DNA of 64,000 nt, taken from the NCBI GenBank assembly GCA_012515235.1, contig JAAYYU010000036.1:1-64000 (forward strand). The letters are read 5' to 3'. Positions 27,711-38,700 of the stretch are shown in pieces. Position 1 is the first letter of the stretch; every line of letters starts with the position of its first letter. A program made the translations under genes and the position numbers. Below the pieces are notes generated by a model. That model made no database searches, was not told where the DNA came from, and was given only the letters and a program-made list of their open reading frames with translations. Source of the stretch: Candidatus Anammoximicrobium sp. Its GTDB lineage: Bacteria; Planctomycetota; Planctomycetia; Pirellulales; Pirellulaceae.

Positions 27711-30119
27711 TTATTCCTCTTCTTCAGTCCAGTTGTTTTGCCGCATTCCGTGACGGGCGCTCTGCGACTTCGAAAGGGACGGCCTGGAACTCGTTGCCGG
27801 ACAGTACGAGAGCATGGCCGGTCGGTGGTAGGCCATGGCACACATGGCGATGTCTCGGCGATAGATGGGATCCTGCATCAAACACTCGCGGCGGTCCACG
27901 GCAGGAATGGCGGAGAGATGGATGCGGAGTTCCCCTTTGTCCGTGAATTCCAGCAGTTCTTCGCGCCAATCGCTAACCAGATCGACGGGCACGAATCTGT
28001 AAGCCGGAATCGGACCTAGCGACGTGCCTCGGTATTTGCGAATCGACCGGCCGACGATCAGCTCTTTCTGAGCGTCCGCATCCCAGTAGATTGTTGGCCT
28101 GCCGAATCCCCAATCGGTCGGAGTCTCCAGCGGTTTGCCCGTGGCGGTTTTCAGCCATGTTCCGACAATCTGTTCCTTTCCGTCGATTGCCCGCTTGTCG
28201 ACACCAAAGCACTCCAATCCCGGTGCCGCCGGGTCGAGGTCGGCGCAGAGGCCGCCGTGGACGTGACTGGTGGGAGTCTGCAATTCCCACAGCGTCGTGC
28301 CGGTGACCGCGTCGGCCAGGATCATACCGCCGGTCGTGTTGCGAGTCTCGACGTAGTTGTACATTTCCAGGCCGGAGCGAGCGGGGTCGATGTCGCCGAT
28401 GAACAGGCCGTCGGGGTGGCCCTTGCCGGTGCTCCACCGCGGGATGCCCGTGTCGTCCAGGACCATGCAGCCCAACGCGACTTCGTCGCGTCCGTCGCCG
28501 TCCACATCCACACACTGGGTGAAGTGGGCTCCCTGTCCCCAGTACTTGGCGGGCGCGTTGGCGTTGCTGAACTTCCAAAGCAGCTGGAGTTGGTCGCCGA
28601 CCAGTTCGTAAGCGTCGACTTTCATCAGCCCGTACGTGCCCCGCAGGACAATCAAGCAAGGCGTGCGTCCGTCCAAATAGGCCACGGCCAGTTGATTGCG
28701 CGAGACGAAGTTGAAGCAGTCGAACCCGGCCCGGCTTGGCCACGCGGCGCGGGCGATCTCGTTGCCCGTCAGCCCGTCCCAGACGGCAAACCATTCGGGG
28801 CCGGCGACCACCCGGCCGCGCTCGTTGCGCGGATCCCCCTCCGCCACCTTGGCCACCACTTCGGCGCGGCCGTCACCGTTGAGATCGTGGACGATGATCG
28901 GCGAAAACCAATTGCGGTGCTCGATGCCCCAACCCAGATCGCGCCGCCAAAGGTGCTTGCCCTCGGCCGTAAAGGCGTCGATCTTGTAGGTGTCGGGCGA
29001 TCGCTTCCACTTCGTGTAGTCGTCGTACAACAGGACGCTGCCGGTGGGATGCTTGAGCACAAAGTCGTAACGCCCGTCGCCGTCCAGGTCGCCGATGCCG
29101 ACTTTCTCGATATCAGTCACAGGACGGTCGTCAGGCCACGCCAGCCGGATGGCGTGGTAGGCCGTGCCCGGCTCGCAGCTCTCGACGGGGCAGACGGCCA
29201 ACTCGTGCTCGCGCCCGTCGCGGACCGCGGTCAGCCGGTAGGCCGTCGCCTGCTTCGCCTCCGGCGTGATGTCGAGGAAATCGGTTGTGCCGGCGATCCG
29301 CTCCGCCGAGACGCGGGAGAATCGGCCGTCGGCGGTTTGGCGGTCGAGGTGAAACGCGACGTCGGCTGGATCGCCGCGCAACAGGCGCCATCCTACGTAG
29401 ACGCCCTCCGAGCGACGCACCGCGACCAGCCCGCGATCGAGCCGCTCTTCGACGCGGCTTTTTGCTTGACCGTTGACGAGCGTGGCCGACGGCTCGTAGG
29501 CAAGCTGCCCGCGACGAAGCTCCACGTCGTCGATCAACAGATCGGATCCTAGCTTGCCGATGAAACTCAATCGCAACGACGAAACGTCGGGCGGCACCGT
29601 GAACGCTCTCTCGAATCGCGTCCAGTCGCAAGGACCGAAACCGAGTACAGTGCCTTGACGAACATAGGCCCGTTGCTCCCCCAAACGCGGCTGGACCAGC
29701 GTGTCTCCGTGATAGCCGTCGATCACGAGTTTCACGGGCCGATCGCAGGCCGCCTGCAGCCAGAACGAGGCGATATAGTCGCTGCCTGATTCCACGGCGA
29801 CCGGCTTTGTACAGGCCAGTCGCCAAGCGATTCCCGGACCGAGTTCACCGGGGATGCGCACCTTGACCGCACGTTGGCCCTGGTGCGAGGTCCCTTCGGT
29901 CCATTCTGCCTGAAGTGCCTCGGACGGTTCCGTCCACACCCATGCCTCGGGCTGAGTACCGTCGCCGTGTTCAAAGCTGCCGTTGGGAACGGGCACTGGC
30001 GTGGCAGCCGCGGCCGCCGTAAGCGTTGCCGCTACGAAAGAGACTGCCAGGAGCAGGATCAGATGCCAGCGAGAAAGCCGAGCAAGTTGCAACAACCATT
30101 TACCCGTGGATGCGATCAT
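27711..30119 (-). CDS. PL11 rhamnogalacturonan lyase with N-terminal CBM-like domain
   Basis: An 802-residue exported lyase that should cleave the rhamnogalacturonan I backbone by beta-elimination with calcium. A signal/hydrophobic segment is at about 19-40. A jelly-roll domain (about 41-205: VPNGSFEHGDG ... DLLIDDVELRRG) resembles a CBM and makes the protein longer than the usual ~600-residue PL11. The lyase propeller starts at about 230, with the calcium-type loops DLDGDGRYD (344-352) and DLNGDGRAE (412-420) and a third, DVDGDGRDE. ATG 30119 places the signal correctly. Spacing to its neighbours is 26 bp upstream and 1 bp downstream. The last ~20 residues are unlike typical PL11 ends; a late indel is possible but unproven. 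Confidence 0.9.
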   Translation of the reverse strand: MIASTGKWLLQLARLSRWHLILLLAVSFVAATLTAAAAATPVPVPNGSFEHGDGTQPEAWVWTEPSEALQAEWTEGTSHQGQRAVKVRIPGELGPGIAWRLACTKPVAVESGSDYIASFWLQAACDRPVKLVIDGYHGDTLVQPRLGEQRAYVRQGTVLGFGPCDWTRFERAFTVPPDVSSLRLSFIGKLGSDLLIDDVELRRGQLAYEPSATLVNGQAKSRVEERLDRGLVAVRRSEGVYVGWRLLRGDPADVAFHLDRQTADGRFSRVSAERIAGTTDFLDITPEAKQATAYRLTAVRDGREHELAVCPVESCEPGTAYHAIRLAWPDDRPVTDIEKVGIGDLDGDGRYDFVLKHPTGSVLLYDDYTKWKRSPDTYKIDAFTAEGKHLWRRDLGWGIEHRNWFSPIIVHDLNGDGRAEVVAKVAEGDPRNERGRVVAGPEWFAVWDGLTGNEIARAAWPSRAGFDCFNFVSRNQLAVAYLDGRTPCLIVLRGTYGLMKVDAYELVGDQLQLLWKFSNANAPAKYWGQGAHFTQCVDVDGDGRDEVALGCMVLDDTGIPRWSTGKGHPDGLFIGDIDPARSGLEMYNYVETRNTTGGMILADAVTGTTLWELQTPTSHVHGGLCADLDPAAPGLECFGVDKRAIDGKEQIVGTWLKTATGKPLETPTDWGFGRPTIYWDADAQKELIVGRSIRKYRGTSLGPIPAYRFVPVDLVSDWREELLEFTDKGELRIHLSAIPAVDRRECLMQDPIYRRDIAMCAMAYHRPAMLSYCPATSSRPSLSKSQSARHGMRQNNWTEEEE

Positions 30120-30145
30120 GATAAGACTCCGACTGCGTTGGCTTT

Positions 30146-32947
30146 CTATCCGTTGCCCTTTGCACTCCACACGAGAAAGCGGACGCTTTCCGCAGGAACC
30201 GCTTCCGTTGCGTCCACCGGTTCGGTTTCGCCTGGAGCAAACACGCCGAGGAGCTGTCGTCCCTTGGCGGAAACACTCACCGCTTGCGGCTTGCCGCCGT
30301 AGTTCCACACCACAACGCCCAGCCGGCCATCGTGGGCAAGGAACCCGCGCGCGACGGAATCCTCGCCCTCAAAGCAAAAGCCTTCGCTGTCGATGAAGCG
30401 GCCCCGCTTGAAAAAGTCGGCAAAACGATCCCGCATTGCGATCACCTCGCGCAGGTACTTCGCCGCCGGCTCCAGCGGGGTCGTGCAGACGACGAAAACA
30501 TTTGGGGGCGAGTTGCAATCGGCATACTCCTCCGGCGCCGGCAGAGTGCCGCCGAGGTATTTCACATCGGCCACATAGCGCGATTCGATTTCGTGCCGCA
30601 TTCCGTACAGGCACGCTTGGTTGGTCGCGTTCCGCGTGGACATCGGATTCGGGTTGCGCTGCGTCGCGATGATCTCCGGAAACGTGTAGAAGAACAGCTC
30701 GGGGAAGTTCTTCTGTTGGGGCGTCGGAAGGAAGGGATAAAACCCGTTGCCGCAACCGTGGAAGTAGGAAAAATCGGCCATCAGACCGTCGATGACCCAT
30801 TCGGTCATGACGACGAAATCAGGCCGCCGCGCTCGCAGTGCCTCCGTGAGTCTCTTGGTGAGCTGAAACCGGCACTCGGCCCACGCCTCGTTCGGTTTGG
30901 CATGTCCGTGCGACTCGTTGTAACAAAAGCCGGGCCCACCGATGCCGAACTGATCGTAGATCAAGCCATCGGCGCCAAGGTCCTGGGCCTGGACGCCAAG
31001 TTCAACCAGCCGCTGATACCATTTCTCGGAACCAAAACACGCTCGGGCGAAAGTCGGATCGGGTGTCGATTTGAATTTGTTGTAACGGTCCGCATACGGC
31101 TCCCCGTCGGGTTGCAGCGAAGTACACTCGACACCGTGTTTCTGGTAGAAAGCGCTCGCCGTGTCGAGCAATTGCCCGTTGGCATAAAGCATCACCTTCT
31201 TGCCGCGTTTCTGCACCCGCTTGATCGCCGCCTGGAGTTCCTCGGACCCGCCCATCTTCGGGTCGGGGACATAGTCTGGATAATCGCGGTCGTGTCCGCC
31301 CTGCGCCCAACCGAAGAGCCCCAGCACGTCGAGCCCCCACTTGTCGGCAATATCCGCCACGCGATCCAGCTCGTGGTAACGGAACATCAGATCACCGTTC
31401 TGCTGTTTCAGAATGCACAAGAACCAGCCGGCGTTTTCGCGGCGGACCCACTCGGGCATCGGTGCCCGTTTCAGCCACGTGTCCGTCCACGCGCGATAGC
31501 GCCTGGCCGCCGTGTGCCACGTTCCCGCATACGGCATCGCGACCGCCGGCGCCGACGACCAGCTTTGCCCGTTCAGGCAGTAGGGCTCATTCTCGAGCGA
31601 AAAATCGTAGCTGCTGTCCCGATTGGCGATAGCGAAGGTTTTGCGCGATCGGTGCTGATCGTGGCACGCGAGATAGAGCCCCGCCTCGCCGCCGTCGATC
31701 ACCGAATACTGCATCGCCGCAGCCTGGCCCGAAGGATAGGTGAAGCGACGCAGCTTGCCAAATTCCTTGGGCGTCGCCACGCGCTCGCCAAGACAGCTCG
31801 GCAGCAGCACGGCCAGTCCCTGGTGCTCGGCCCCGCTTTTGCGGATATCGAACAGGATCGGGAATTTGAAATGCTGCACGCACCAGCCGGAGGCGCGGTT
31901 TTCGACCTTGGCCTGGAACTCGAATTCGTCGCCGACCTGCCGAACTTGGAGCGTCAGGCCGATGTCCCATGTTTGCTCACCATGCCGAAGCGAGTCGTAG
32001 CGGAACTCGGCTCCCTTCTCGATGGCCGAAAACTTCGGAACGTTCTGATTGCCGGGCGAAAAGCTAATCGCGTCGATCAGTTTGAAGGGACATTCCCCTT
32101 TGGCAAGCGTGATAACCCACATTTGTTCGGCCTGAACACTCCAGACCGGGCAGTCCGCGTTCTTGGTCGTGAAACGCATCGCGCCGCTGGGAGCGATCCT
32201 GAACTCTCCGCCCGAATTCTTCAGCACGACCTTGCCCGCAAACGCCTTGCGGATTTGCGGAATCCAGATTTCCGTATAGCCAGTGCGGTTCATGTGCAGA
32301 TGGTCGTCGCGGAAGATGTCCTTGCGCGGCTCGCCATTGTTGCCAAGCATGCCCTGCGAAACATCGATGTACGTGGCGTGAGGCAAACAATCGCAGAGTT
32401 TTTTGCAGAGCTTGTTGGCTTCGGTCATGGCCGGCCAAAGCTTCCAGCGGGACCGGCTCGGTTTGAGGCTGATGAAGTAGATTTCCGCTTCCGGCAAAGC
32501 TGTATGGATTCGATCCATGAACTCTTCGAGGTTGTGGCGTACCTGCTCGGGAGAATGTTTTCCTGCGATATCGTTTTCGCCGCAGTAAAACACCACCTTG
32601 GCCGGCTTGTAGCGGATGACGTATCGGTCCACCGTCAGCAGCCACTGAGGGATGGTGGCGCCGCCGAATCCGCGATTGATGGCGTGGACGTCCTTGAAAT
32701 CCTCTGGAATCAGATTCCAGCCGGTGATGCTGGAACTGCCCGCGAAAACCGTGCATCCGGGAGCCGGCATGTTCTCGGCATCCTGTTTGTCGAACTCTGC
32801 AAACCGCTTGTGGTATTGCTCCAGCGAGGCCGGCCACAAGAGGGGCGTTTTTTCAGTCGTCTCTGAGGTCGCGACCTGAGCCCTCGCCGCCGCGGACAGC
32901 AGCAGGGCCAGAGTGATGGTGAGAAGGTTTCGTAAGTTCATAGCCAT
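30146..32947 (-). CDS. Fusion of SGNH/GDSL esterase and glycosidase-like TIM barrel
   Basis: A 933-residue exported protein with two apparent catalytic parts. Residues about 35-240 form an SGNH hydrolase: block I VFAGSSSITGW (67-77, catalytic Ser likely 72), block II NRGFGG (91-96), block III GENDIAG (123-129, N125) and block V DDHLHMN (214-220, Asp/His). This subfamily includes carbohydrate esterases. Residues about 245-930 form a beta-sandwich followed by a TIM barrel (WGLDVLGLFGWAQGGHD, GADGLIYDQFGIGG) and a C-terminal beta domain, resembling the DUF6259/GH36-like group. The signal peptide ends at AAARA (residue 23). It could remove acyl groups and then cleave glycosidic bonds on one substrate (inference). 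It lies 26 bp from the PL11 gene and 23 bp from the upstream oxidoreductase gene. Confidence 0.88.
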   Translation of the reverse strand: MAMNLRNLLTITLALLLSAAARAQVATSETTEKTPLLWPASLEQYHKRFAEFDKQDAENMPAPGCTVFAGSSSITGWNLIPEDFKDVHAINRGFGGATIPQWLLTVDRYVIRYKPAKVVFYCGENDIAGKHSPEQVRHNLEEFMDRIHTALPEAEIYFISLKPSRSRWKLWPAMTEANKLCKKLCDCLPHATYIDVSQGMLGNNGEPRKDIFRDDHLHMNRTGYTEIWIPQIRKAFAGKVVLKNSGGEFRIAPSGAMRFTTKNADCPVWSVQAEQMWVITLAKGECPFKLIDAISFSPGNQNVPKFSAIEKGAEFRYDSLRHGEQTWDIGLTLQVRQVGDEFEFQAKVENRASGWCVQHFKFPILFDIRKSGAEHQGLAVLLPSCLGERVATPKEFGKLRRFTYPSGQAAAMQYSVIDGGEAGLYLACHDQHRSRKTFAIANRDSSYDFSLENEPYCLNGQSWSSAPAVAMPYAGTWHTAARRYRAWTDTWLKRAPMPEWVRRENAGWFLCILKQQNGDLMFRYHELDRVADIADKWGLDVLGLFGWAQGGHDRDYPDYVPDPKMGGSEELQAAIKRVQKRGKKVMLYANGQLLDTASAFYQKHGVECTSLQPDGEPYADRYNKFKSTPDPTFARACFGSEKWYQRLVELGVQAQDLGADGLIYDQFGIGGPGFCYNESHGHAKPNEAWAECRFQLTKRLTEALRARRPDFVVMTEWVIDGLMADFSYFHGCGNGFYPFLPTPQQKNFPELFFYTFPEIIATQRNPNPMSTRNATNQACLYGMRHEIESRYVADVKYLGGTLPAPEEYADCNSPPNVFVVCTTPLEPAAKYLREVIAMRDRFADFFKRGRFIDSEGFCFEGEDSVARGFLAHDGRLGVVVWNYGGKPQAVSVSAKGRQLLGVFAPGETEPVDATEAVPAESVRFLVWSAKGNG

Positions 32948-32970
32948 GTTTGCGTCCTTGGAAGTATGTC

Positions 32971-34092
32971 TCACACGTCGATGGGCAAGCCGCAAGCCTC
33001 CAGATGGCATCTGTGTACAAGGTAATCATGCTCGTAGGTGTACGGATTGACCAGCTCCCCGTTCAGAACGGCGGCGAACTCCCGCCACTGGTCTTCGTAG
33101 CGGTCTTTCAGGGGCGGCATGTCAACGGTCTGGATGCCTTTCTTGAAACCGTCGCGATCTTCCTCCAGGGCAAGCGTGAGGACTCCGCCGGACATGTTCC
33201 CCTGGGATTCGATCGGCTGAATGATGATGCTTCCCTTGTCGCCCATTACCTTGAAGCGTCGGCGCTGAAAGCCCTTCGCCTCGGTGATGGAGGTGCGGAT
33301 CGTGGCCAGCCGAGCGCGGGAAAACTCGAAGACAGCCAGGCAGTTGTCGAGTACGCCGTCAGCGCGGGTCTGGCGCAGAAAGGGTGTGATTTTGGCCGGT
33401 TCCCCCATGACCGAGACGACGATATCGATCAGATGGCAGGCCAGAATGTACGCGATCCCGCCCTTGTACTCTTTGATGAGGTTCCGGTAGCCCTGCCCGT
33501 CGTACCGCCCCATGGCTGCGTCGAGATCAAACACGTTCCCGATCAAGCCGTCTTTCACAGCCTTGATGCAGAACTGCACGGCCGGGTTATTCCGGTACAT
33601 GTACCCGACCTGGACCGTCAGGTTTCCGGCTTTCGCCTCGTCCAGCAATTGCTTGAACTTTGGCAGCGACTCGCCGCACGGCTTGTCCAGATGGATGTGC
33701 TTTCCGGCCCGGATGCAGCGCAGCGCGGGAGGAATGCACACCCGCTCCTCGGTTTCAACCGCCACGGCCTGCAGACCGGGAACGGCCAGCAGTTCTTCCG
33801 TAGACATCACTTTCAACCCCTTGAACGCACTGCTGTGCAGGGCTTTCTCGCGCAAGCTCGGGTCGTCCTCCACAAATCCGACAACCTCGAAGAGATCCGT
33901 CAGTTTGCGCAGCGACCCGATCTTATAGGCGTGCTGGTTCCCGGTGCCGATCTGTCCGATCTTGATCGGTTGCTTCTTGGCGGGAATTCCTTCTGGGGCG
34001 GCGAACCCACCACCGGGAAGAACCGCACCTGTTGCGGCCAGCCCGGATGCGGCCAGAAAGGTACGTCGCGAAAAGGGCAACTCGTGATTCAT
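32971..34092 (-). CDS. Tat-exported Gfo/Idh/MocA oxidoreductase (operon copy 2)
   Basis: A 373-residue NAD(P)-dependent oxidoreductase. The Tat motif SRRTFLAAS lies near the start (ATG 34092). The dinucleotide loop is IGQIGTGNQHA. The usual EKP motif reads LDKPCGES, with Asp in place of Glu. AYILACHLIDIVVSVMGEP supplies the later His/Asp motif. It lies 23 bp upstream of the SGNH fusion and 75 bp downstream of a second Gfo/Idh/MocA gene, so the two probably function in one pathway, for example oxidation and reduction steps on a released sugar (inference). The substrate is unknown. Confidence 0.88.
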   Translation of the reverse strand: MNHELPFSRRTFLAASGLAATGAVLPGGGFAAPEGIPAKKQPIKIGQIGTGNQHAYKIGSLRKLTDLFEVVGFVEDDPSLREKALHSSAFKGLKVMSTEELLAVPGLQAVAVETEERVCIPPALRCIRAGKHIHLDKPCGESLPKFKQLLDEAKAGNLTVQVGYMYRNNPAVQFCIKAVKDGLIGNVFDLDAAMGRYDGQGYRNLIKEYKGGIAYILACHLIDIVVSVMGEPAKITPFLRQTRADGVLDNCLAVFEFSRARLATIRTSITEAKGFQRRRFKVMGDKGSIIIQPIESQGNMSGGVLTLALEEDRDGFKKGIQTVDMPPLKDRYEDQWREFAAVLNGELVNPYTYEHDYLVHRCHLEACGLPIDV

Positions 34093-34167
34093 GTCCTGTC
34101 TCCTCACTTCAATCCCATGATTCTATCTGTCCAATCCGATCTTTCACAATCAGAACCCTTGAGCCGC

Positions 34168-35664
34168 TCAACTTTCCGTCTTGTCAACCTCAAAGGTCTT
34201 GCGGTACTTGCGAGTCAACATGGCATTGGCGACGGCGTGGTTGGTAAACGTCTCGGTCTTCGCGTCCATTTTCAGCACCGCGCCCAGGGTCATCCGTATC
34301 TCATTCAGGTCGACACCGTTATTCTTCAGGTGGGCGACGGTCCGCTCCAGGGTTTCCACATTGTCGTCGGCACCGCCAAACGCTTCAGCGGCCTCTTTCA
34401 CTTCCCCGATCGACGCCGGTTTGCCAAGTCGATACGAAATCGTGGCGGCGTGGCCAAGGCCGGCCGAGAGATGTCCTTCCCGTATTTCCGCGTTCAAGTC
34501 GCGGAGGTTGCGACTTTTCACGGCGCCGACAAAGTTCCGGATATGATCGGCGGTTCCGATCTCGTACGGTGAACCCTTGACATCCTGGCCGAAGTGCTCC
34601 ACGACCTTGCCGTCGCGGTCCAGCGCGACGCCCGCGCCCCAATTGGCCAAGGCGACGATTCCTTCGGTGCCATAGAAAATGTCTCCGATCTTTGCTTCGA
34701 AGAGCGGATCGGTCTCAAGACCCCGGACCTCGAACACAATGGTCTTCTTGCCAAACTGGTGGATGGCGACTTGTGTGTTCGCCGTGTCCCCGGCGTCGAC
34801 ATAGCCCAGTCGACCGCCATAGCTGATGACGCTGTCGCTCAGCGAATCGATGCCCAGTCCCCAACGGGCGACGTCCATTTGATGTACGCCCTGGTTGTTG
34901 ATGTCGCCGTTGCCCCAGTGATATTGCCAGTGCCAATCGTAGTGGAACTGGGGACGAGTGACTGGCTGCATTTCGGCCGGGCCGACCCAGAGGTTGTAAT
35001 CGACCGACTTCGGTGGTTCGAAAACTCCTGCCGTGCCGATCGATTTGCGACGGTTATAGCAAAGTCCCCGGGCGAGTTTGACGTCGCCAATTCTGCCGCT
35101 TTGCACATAATCCACCGCGGCGATGGCTCCCGCGAGCGAACGGCTCTGCGTGCCGGTTTGGCAGACCTTTTGGTACTTCCGAGCCGTGTCAACAAGCCGC
35201 TGCCCTTCGTAGATATTGTGGGATACCGGCTTTTCGACATAGACATCCTTGCCCGCCTGCATGGCCCAAATCCCGGCCAAAGCATGCCAGTGATTGGGCG
35301 TGGCGACGACAACGATGTCGAGGTCCTTGTCATCAAAGCCCTGACGCATGTCGCGGATGAACTTGGGACGATAACCGAATTGCTTCTCAAACTGATCAAT
35401 TCGATTTTGCCCAATCGCTTCGTCCACGTCGCAAAGGTACCGGACGCGGCACTCACGATGCTTAGCAAATAACCGAACGTGGTCATTTCCGCGACTGCGA
35501 ACACCACAAATCATCACCTGAAGCCTGTCATTGGGCGCGGCAGAGGTGTCGGCGGCTGGCGATTCTGCTGCGTTTGAGATGAAACGCGAACTGGAGCCAG
35601 TGGCCAGAACCGCGGCGGCGATGGCCGAGTCGCTGAGGAAACTTCGTCGCGTGAGATGGGGCAT
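34168..35664 (-). CDS. Tat-exported Gfo/Idh/MocA oxidoreductase (operon copy 1)
   Basis: A 498-residue member of the same family but clearly a different branch from its neighbour. Tat motif TRRSFLSDS is at residues 5-13. The Rossmann segment is VMICGVRSRGNDHV, followed by ATPNHWHAL and the canonical VEKPVSHN motif. Later motifs are HWQYHWGNGDINNQGVHQMD and GAVKSRN. Its length and the NHWHA/EKPVSHN pattern are usual for planctomycete exported Gfo/Idh/MocA proteins. ATG 35664 is a clean start. It follows the 1411-residue glycosidase gene by 125 bp and precedes copy 2 by 75 bp. Confidence 0.92.
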   Translation of the reverse strand: MPHLTRRSFLSDSAIAAAVLATGSSSRFISNAAESPAADTSAAPNDRLQVMICGVRSRGNDHVRLFAKHRECRVRYLCDVDEAIGQNRIDQFEKQFGYRPKFIRDMRQGFDDKDLDIVVVATPNHWHALAGIWAMQAGKDVYVEKPVSHNIYEGQRLVDTARKYQKVCQTGTQSRSLAGAIAAVDYVQSGRIGDVKLARGLCYNRRKSIGTAGVFEPPKSVDYNLWVGPAEMQPVTRPQFHYDWHWQYHWGNGDINNQGVHQMDVARWGLGIDSLSDSVISYGGRLGYVDAGDTANTQVAIHQFGKKTIVFEVRGLETDPLFEAKIGDIFYGTEGIVALANWGAGVALDRDGKVVEHFGQDVKGSPYEIGTADHIRNFVGAVKSRNLRDLNAEIREGHLSAGLGHAATISYRLGKPASIGEVKEAAEAFGGADDNVETLERTVAHLKNNGVDLNEIRMTLGAVLKMDAKTETFTNHAVANAMLTRKYRKTFEVDKTES

Positions 35665-35789
35665 GGTTAAAGGCCTTTCTTGGGTTAGATGTTCAACTCG
35701 TGCAACTTACCATCGCGCGCCGCGATGGTCACGGTCGCGTCGCCGGACAGGCGGGCGGTGTGCGCCGTTGCTTCGGGGCTGGGCGTCGC

Positions 35790-38700
35790 TCACTTCTCGA
35801 GGGTCTCCGCGTAGGCCTTCCAGGTTTTCTCGGCGAAGTCGGCGTTCTCTGTGCCCGGCCCCCACAGGAATACTCGCCGCTCGGTCGTGCCGGGACAGCC
35901 GAGGCCCATCTGGCCGCGGTGCGTGCCGCTGTCCCAATAGGTAAATCCCTCGGCAGGCGTGAGCGCAAAGCAGGCGCTGCGGTACTTGGGCCCGAACGCG
36001 GCAAACCATTGCGGTTGTCCCGCAAAGCCGAAGTCCTCATTGTCGCCCACACCATCCATGACAGCCTGCCCGCCGCTTCCCTTGACGGCAATGCCATCCA
36101 CGGCGTACATGGTGCGCGTCAGGAGTGACCGGTGCGGCTCGCAAGCAGAAATCACCTCGAACCGATCCGCGTAGAACAGGAAGCGACGAGTAAGCTTGTA
36201 CCCGCCTTGCAGCGTCTTCGACATGCGAAACACGGCCCGCACCGGGCCAAGCTGCTCCAACGCAAAATCGGTAAGTTGGCCTGGTTCAGCGGACCAGCCC
36301 GTCTCCTGCGACGACTCGATAATGGAGGACACGACCGTCAATTCGCTGCCGTCGGGCTGATGAACCGCAATGTCGGTCAGCGTTCCCTCGTGCAACGTCA
36401 GGGAGTACGTACCGAACACCAACCGCGAGCCGTCTTCGGGCACGGTGAACGGCGAGTCGGGTGGATAGACACCACCCTCTTTCCCCTTCGGCACTGCCAG
36501 CAGTTCGGCCTGCGTATTTCCGGCCGGCGCCCCGGCCGGAAGCACGAAGACCAACTTGCCCGGCGCTTCTTTCCCGCGCTCGAACTGGGCGGGTGTGGAA
36601 ATGCCGCCGGCAAACAGAACGCGCAGGTTGGCCGGATCGGCCTCGGCCGGCAACGGGTACGTCAACTCGATGGCCAGACCCTCGGCGTTCCCAACGGGCA
36701 CATGGAAATGAAGCTCCTGTCGAATGGGAAACGCCGAAGCAACCGTCGGGGTGCGGAAAGGCGCGGTCTTCTGGGCCGGCCCGGTCTGAGTCAGTTCCGT
36801 GCCGGAAATCGAGGCGACAATCTGCCGCCGGCCATCGGCACGATTACCAGGCAAAGAGGTGTGGAACAAAAGCTCGCCCCCTGCAGCAAGCTCCGGGATG
36901 CGTTTCTCCAAAAGCACCGGACCACTTGTGCCGTCAAGCTGAATCCTAAAGACGGCCTCTTGTGCCATTGCCAATCCCAGGTTCTTCACCTCCGCATCAA
37001 TCAGGATGGCGACCGGAAACGCCCGGTCGCCACCATCCGGTCCCCGGTCGAGCTTCACGTCGAGACGGCTAACGACCAGATCCGGCGCATTAGCCGCGTC
37101 ACCGACGAGCAGCGCGTAGCGAGCGTCCTGGTCACCGGCCTGCAGCGACACCTTGCCGTCACGCACGACCGGTCCCCGGCATCGGACGTTGCCTCGGTCG
37201 TCGAGTACGAGAAGAGCGACGGGTTTCCCTCGCCAATCGCTGCAGTAGTCGGCGAGATCCAGATCGAGGGTCGCACCGTTGCCAAGGGAAATCCGCGCGC
37301 CGGCCTCGTCCCGCTGCAAAGAGACGTTGCCGGAGGCCACGAGGCCCTGCTGGCGGACGTTGCCGGCCGGCTTCTGCACGAGCAAAAACTGTTCGGTGCG
37401 GATGTAAACATCCCGCTCGTCGTTGGCGCCGCCCGTGCGCAGACGCCACTGTTCGACTCTGGGTCCCTTGACATAGAAATCATTCGTGCCGAGGGAGAAC
37501 TCGCGCTCGCCCGCCGTTACTTTGTACACGGCATCGCCGAAGTTGACCGTACAGACCGTGCCGTCGGCGAACGTGCTGCGCTGCACCTTGCGGTCGGGCG
37601 TGAGGAACTCGTGCGACACCATTTCCTGATCGGCGATCACCTCGTGCAACTTGCAGGTCTGCTGGTAGATCTCGATCATCAACTGCCGCTCTTCAGGTTC
37701 ACTCCACCGCAGGCCGTGGCTGTTCACCCACATCATCGGAGGCGTGCCGTAAAGCACGTTCAGGGCCGTTTTGCGGTCGGTGATTTCGGGCGCGAACTTG
37801 TGCAGGTAATCGTTGGTGGCTCCCCAGTACCAATAGTCAACCACGCAATCGTGGAAGACCAGTTCGAACATCGGCACCCGATAGGCCGGGTCGATTCCGT
37901 ATTTCAAGTACCGCTCGTCGATCTCTTCCCGGCTCTCGATGTCGCGGAGATAACCGGCGGGCCAACTGTAGCAACCGCCGCCCATCATGCCCTCGTGGTA
38001 GTCCAAGAAGCGGACATCGTAGTACCTGCCGTGTTCGCCGCCGGCCACCAGGCCTAGTTCGTCTCCCACGTAGGCACACAGCGCCTCGCGATTGGCCTGA
38101 TCCCGCTTGCGGTCGCAGGGGTGCAGCGGCGAGTAGCACTCCTTGAGACCGGTGGCCGTGGTCACGTCGAGAAAGCGGGTGTTGTAGGGATAGGTTGCCA
38201 AGACCTGGGGAATGACGATCCGGGCGCACTCGGTCATGACGCCGGTACACTGTTTCATGAAGGTGTGGACAGGATTCATATCCTTGTCTCGGGTCACCCA
38301 CGCCGTCATGAATTCACCATCGGCCTTGACGACGGCGTGCGTCTTGACCGGCGACTTGGCGCGATCGATGACCTCGGAGTCGTTGATGTCCTCGTAGTTG
38401 TCGTACTCACTCATCAGCCAGCCCTGCGCGACGACCTCGGCCATGCTTTCCGGGCTGGGGCGGCCGTTCAGCAGGCCGTGGGTCATCCCGGCCGCTTTCG
38501 CCTCCAGCGCAAAAGCCGGACTGCCGCCCCACCAGTTGACCGCCCCGAACAGTTTCCGCACGTTCGGCTTCTGCTTGGCCTTCTCGGTGAACGTGCGAAC
38601 CAAACCTTGCTCTTGCGCCAGTTCGCGATAGATCTTGCAGGCCGTCGCGTATCCGCCGTTGGCAAAGAAGCTCAAACGCCCCTTGCGTGCGCGAGCCCAC

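Noticed and set aside
27711-27800. Possible frameshift at the 3' end of the PL11 gene
   Set aside because: An alternative frame ends just before a good ribosome site for the next gene, but neither ending matches a PL11 C-terminus that I can recall, so the evidence is not enough.
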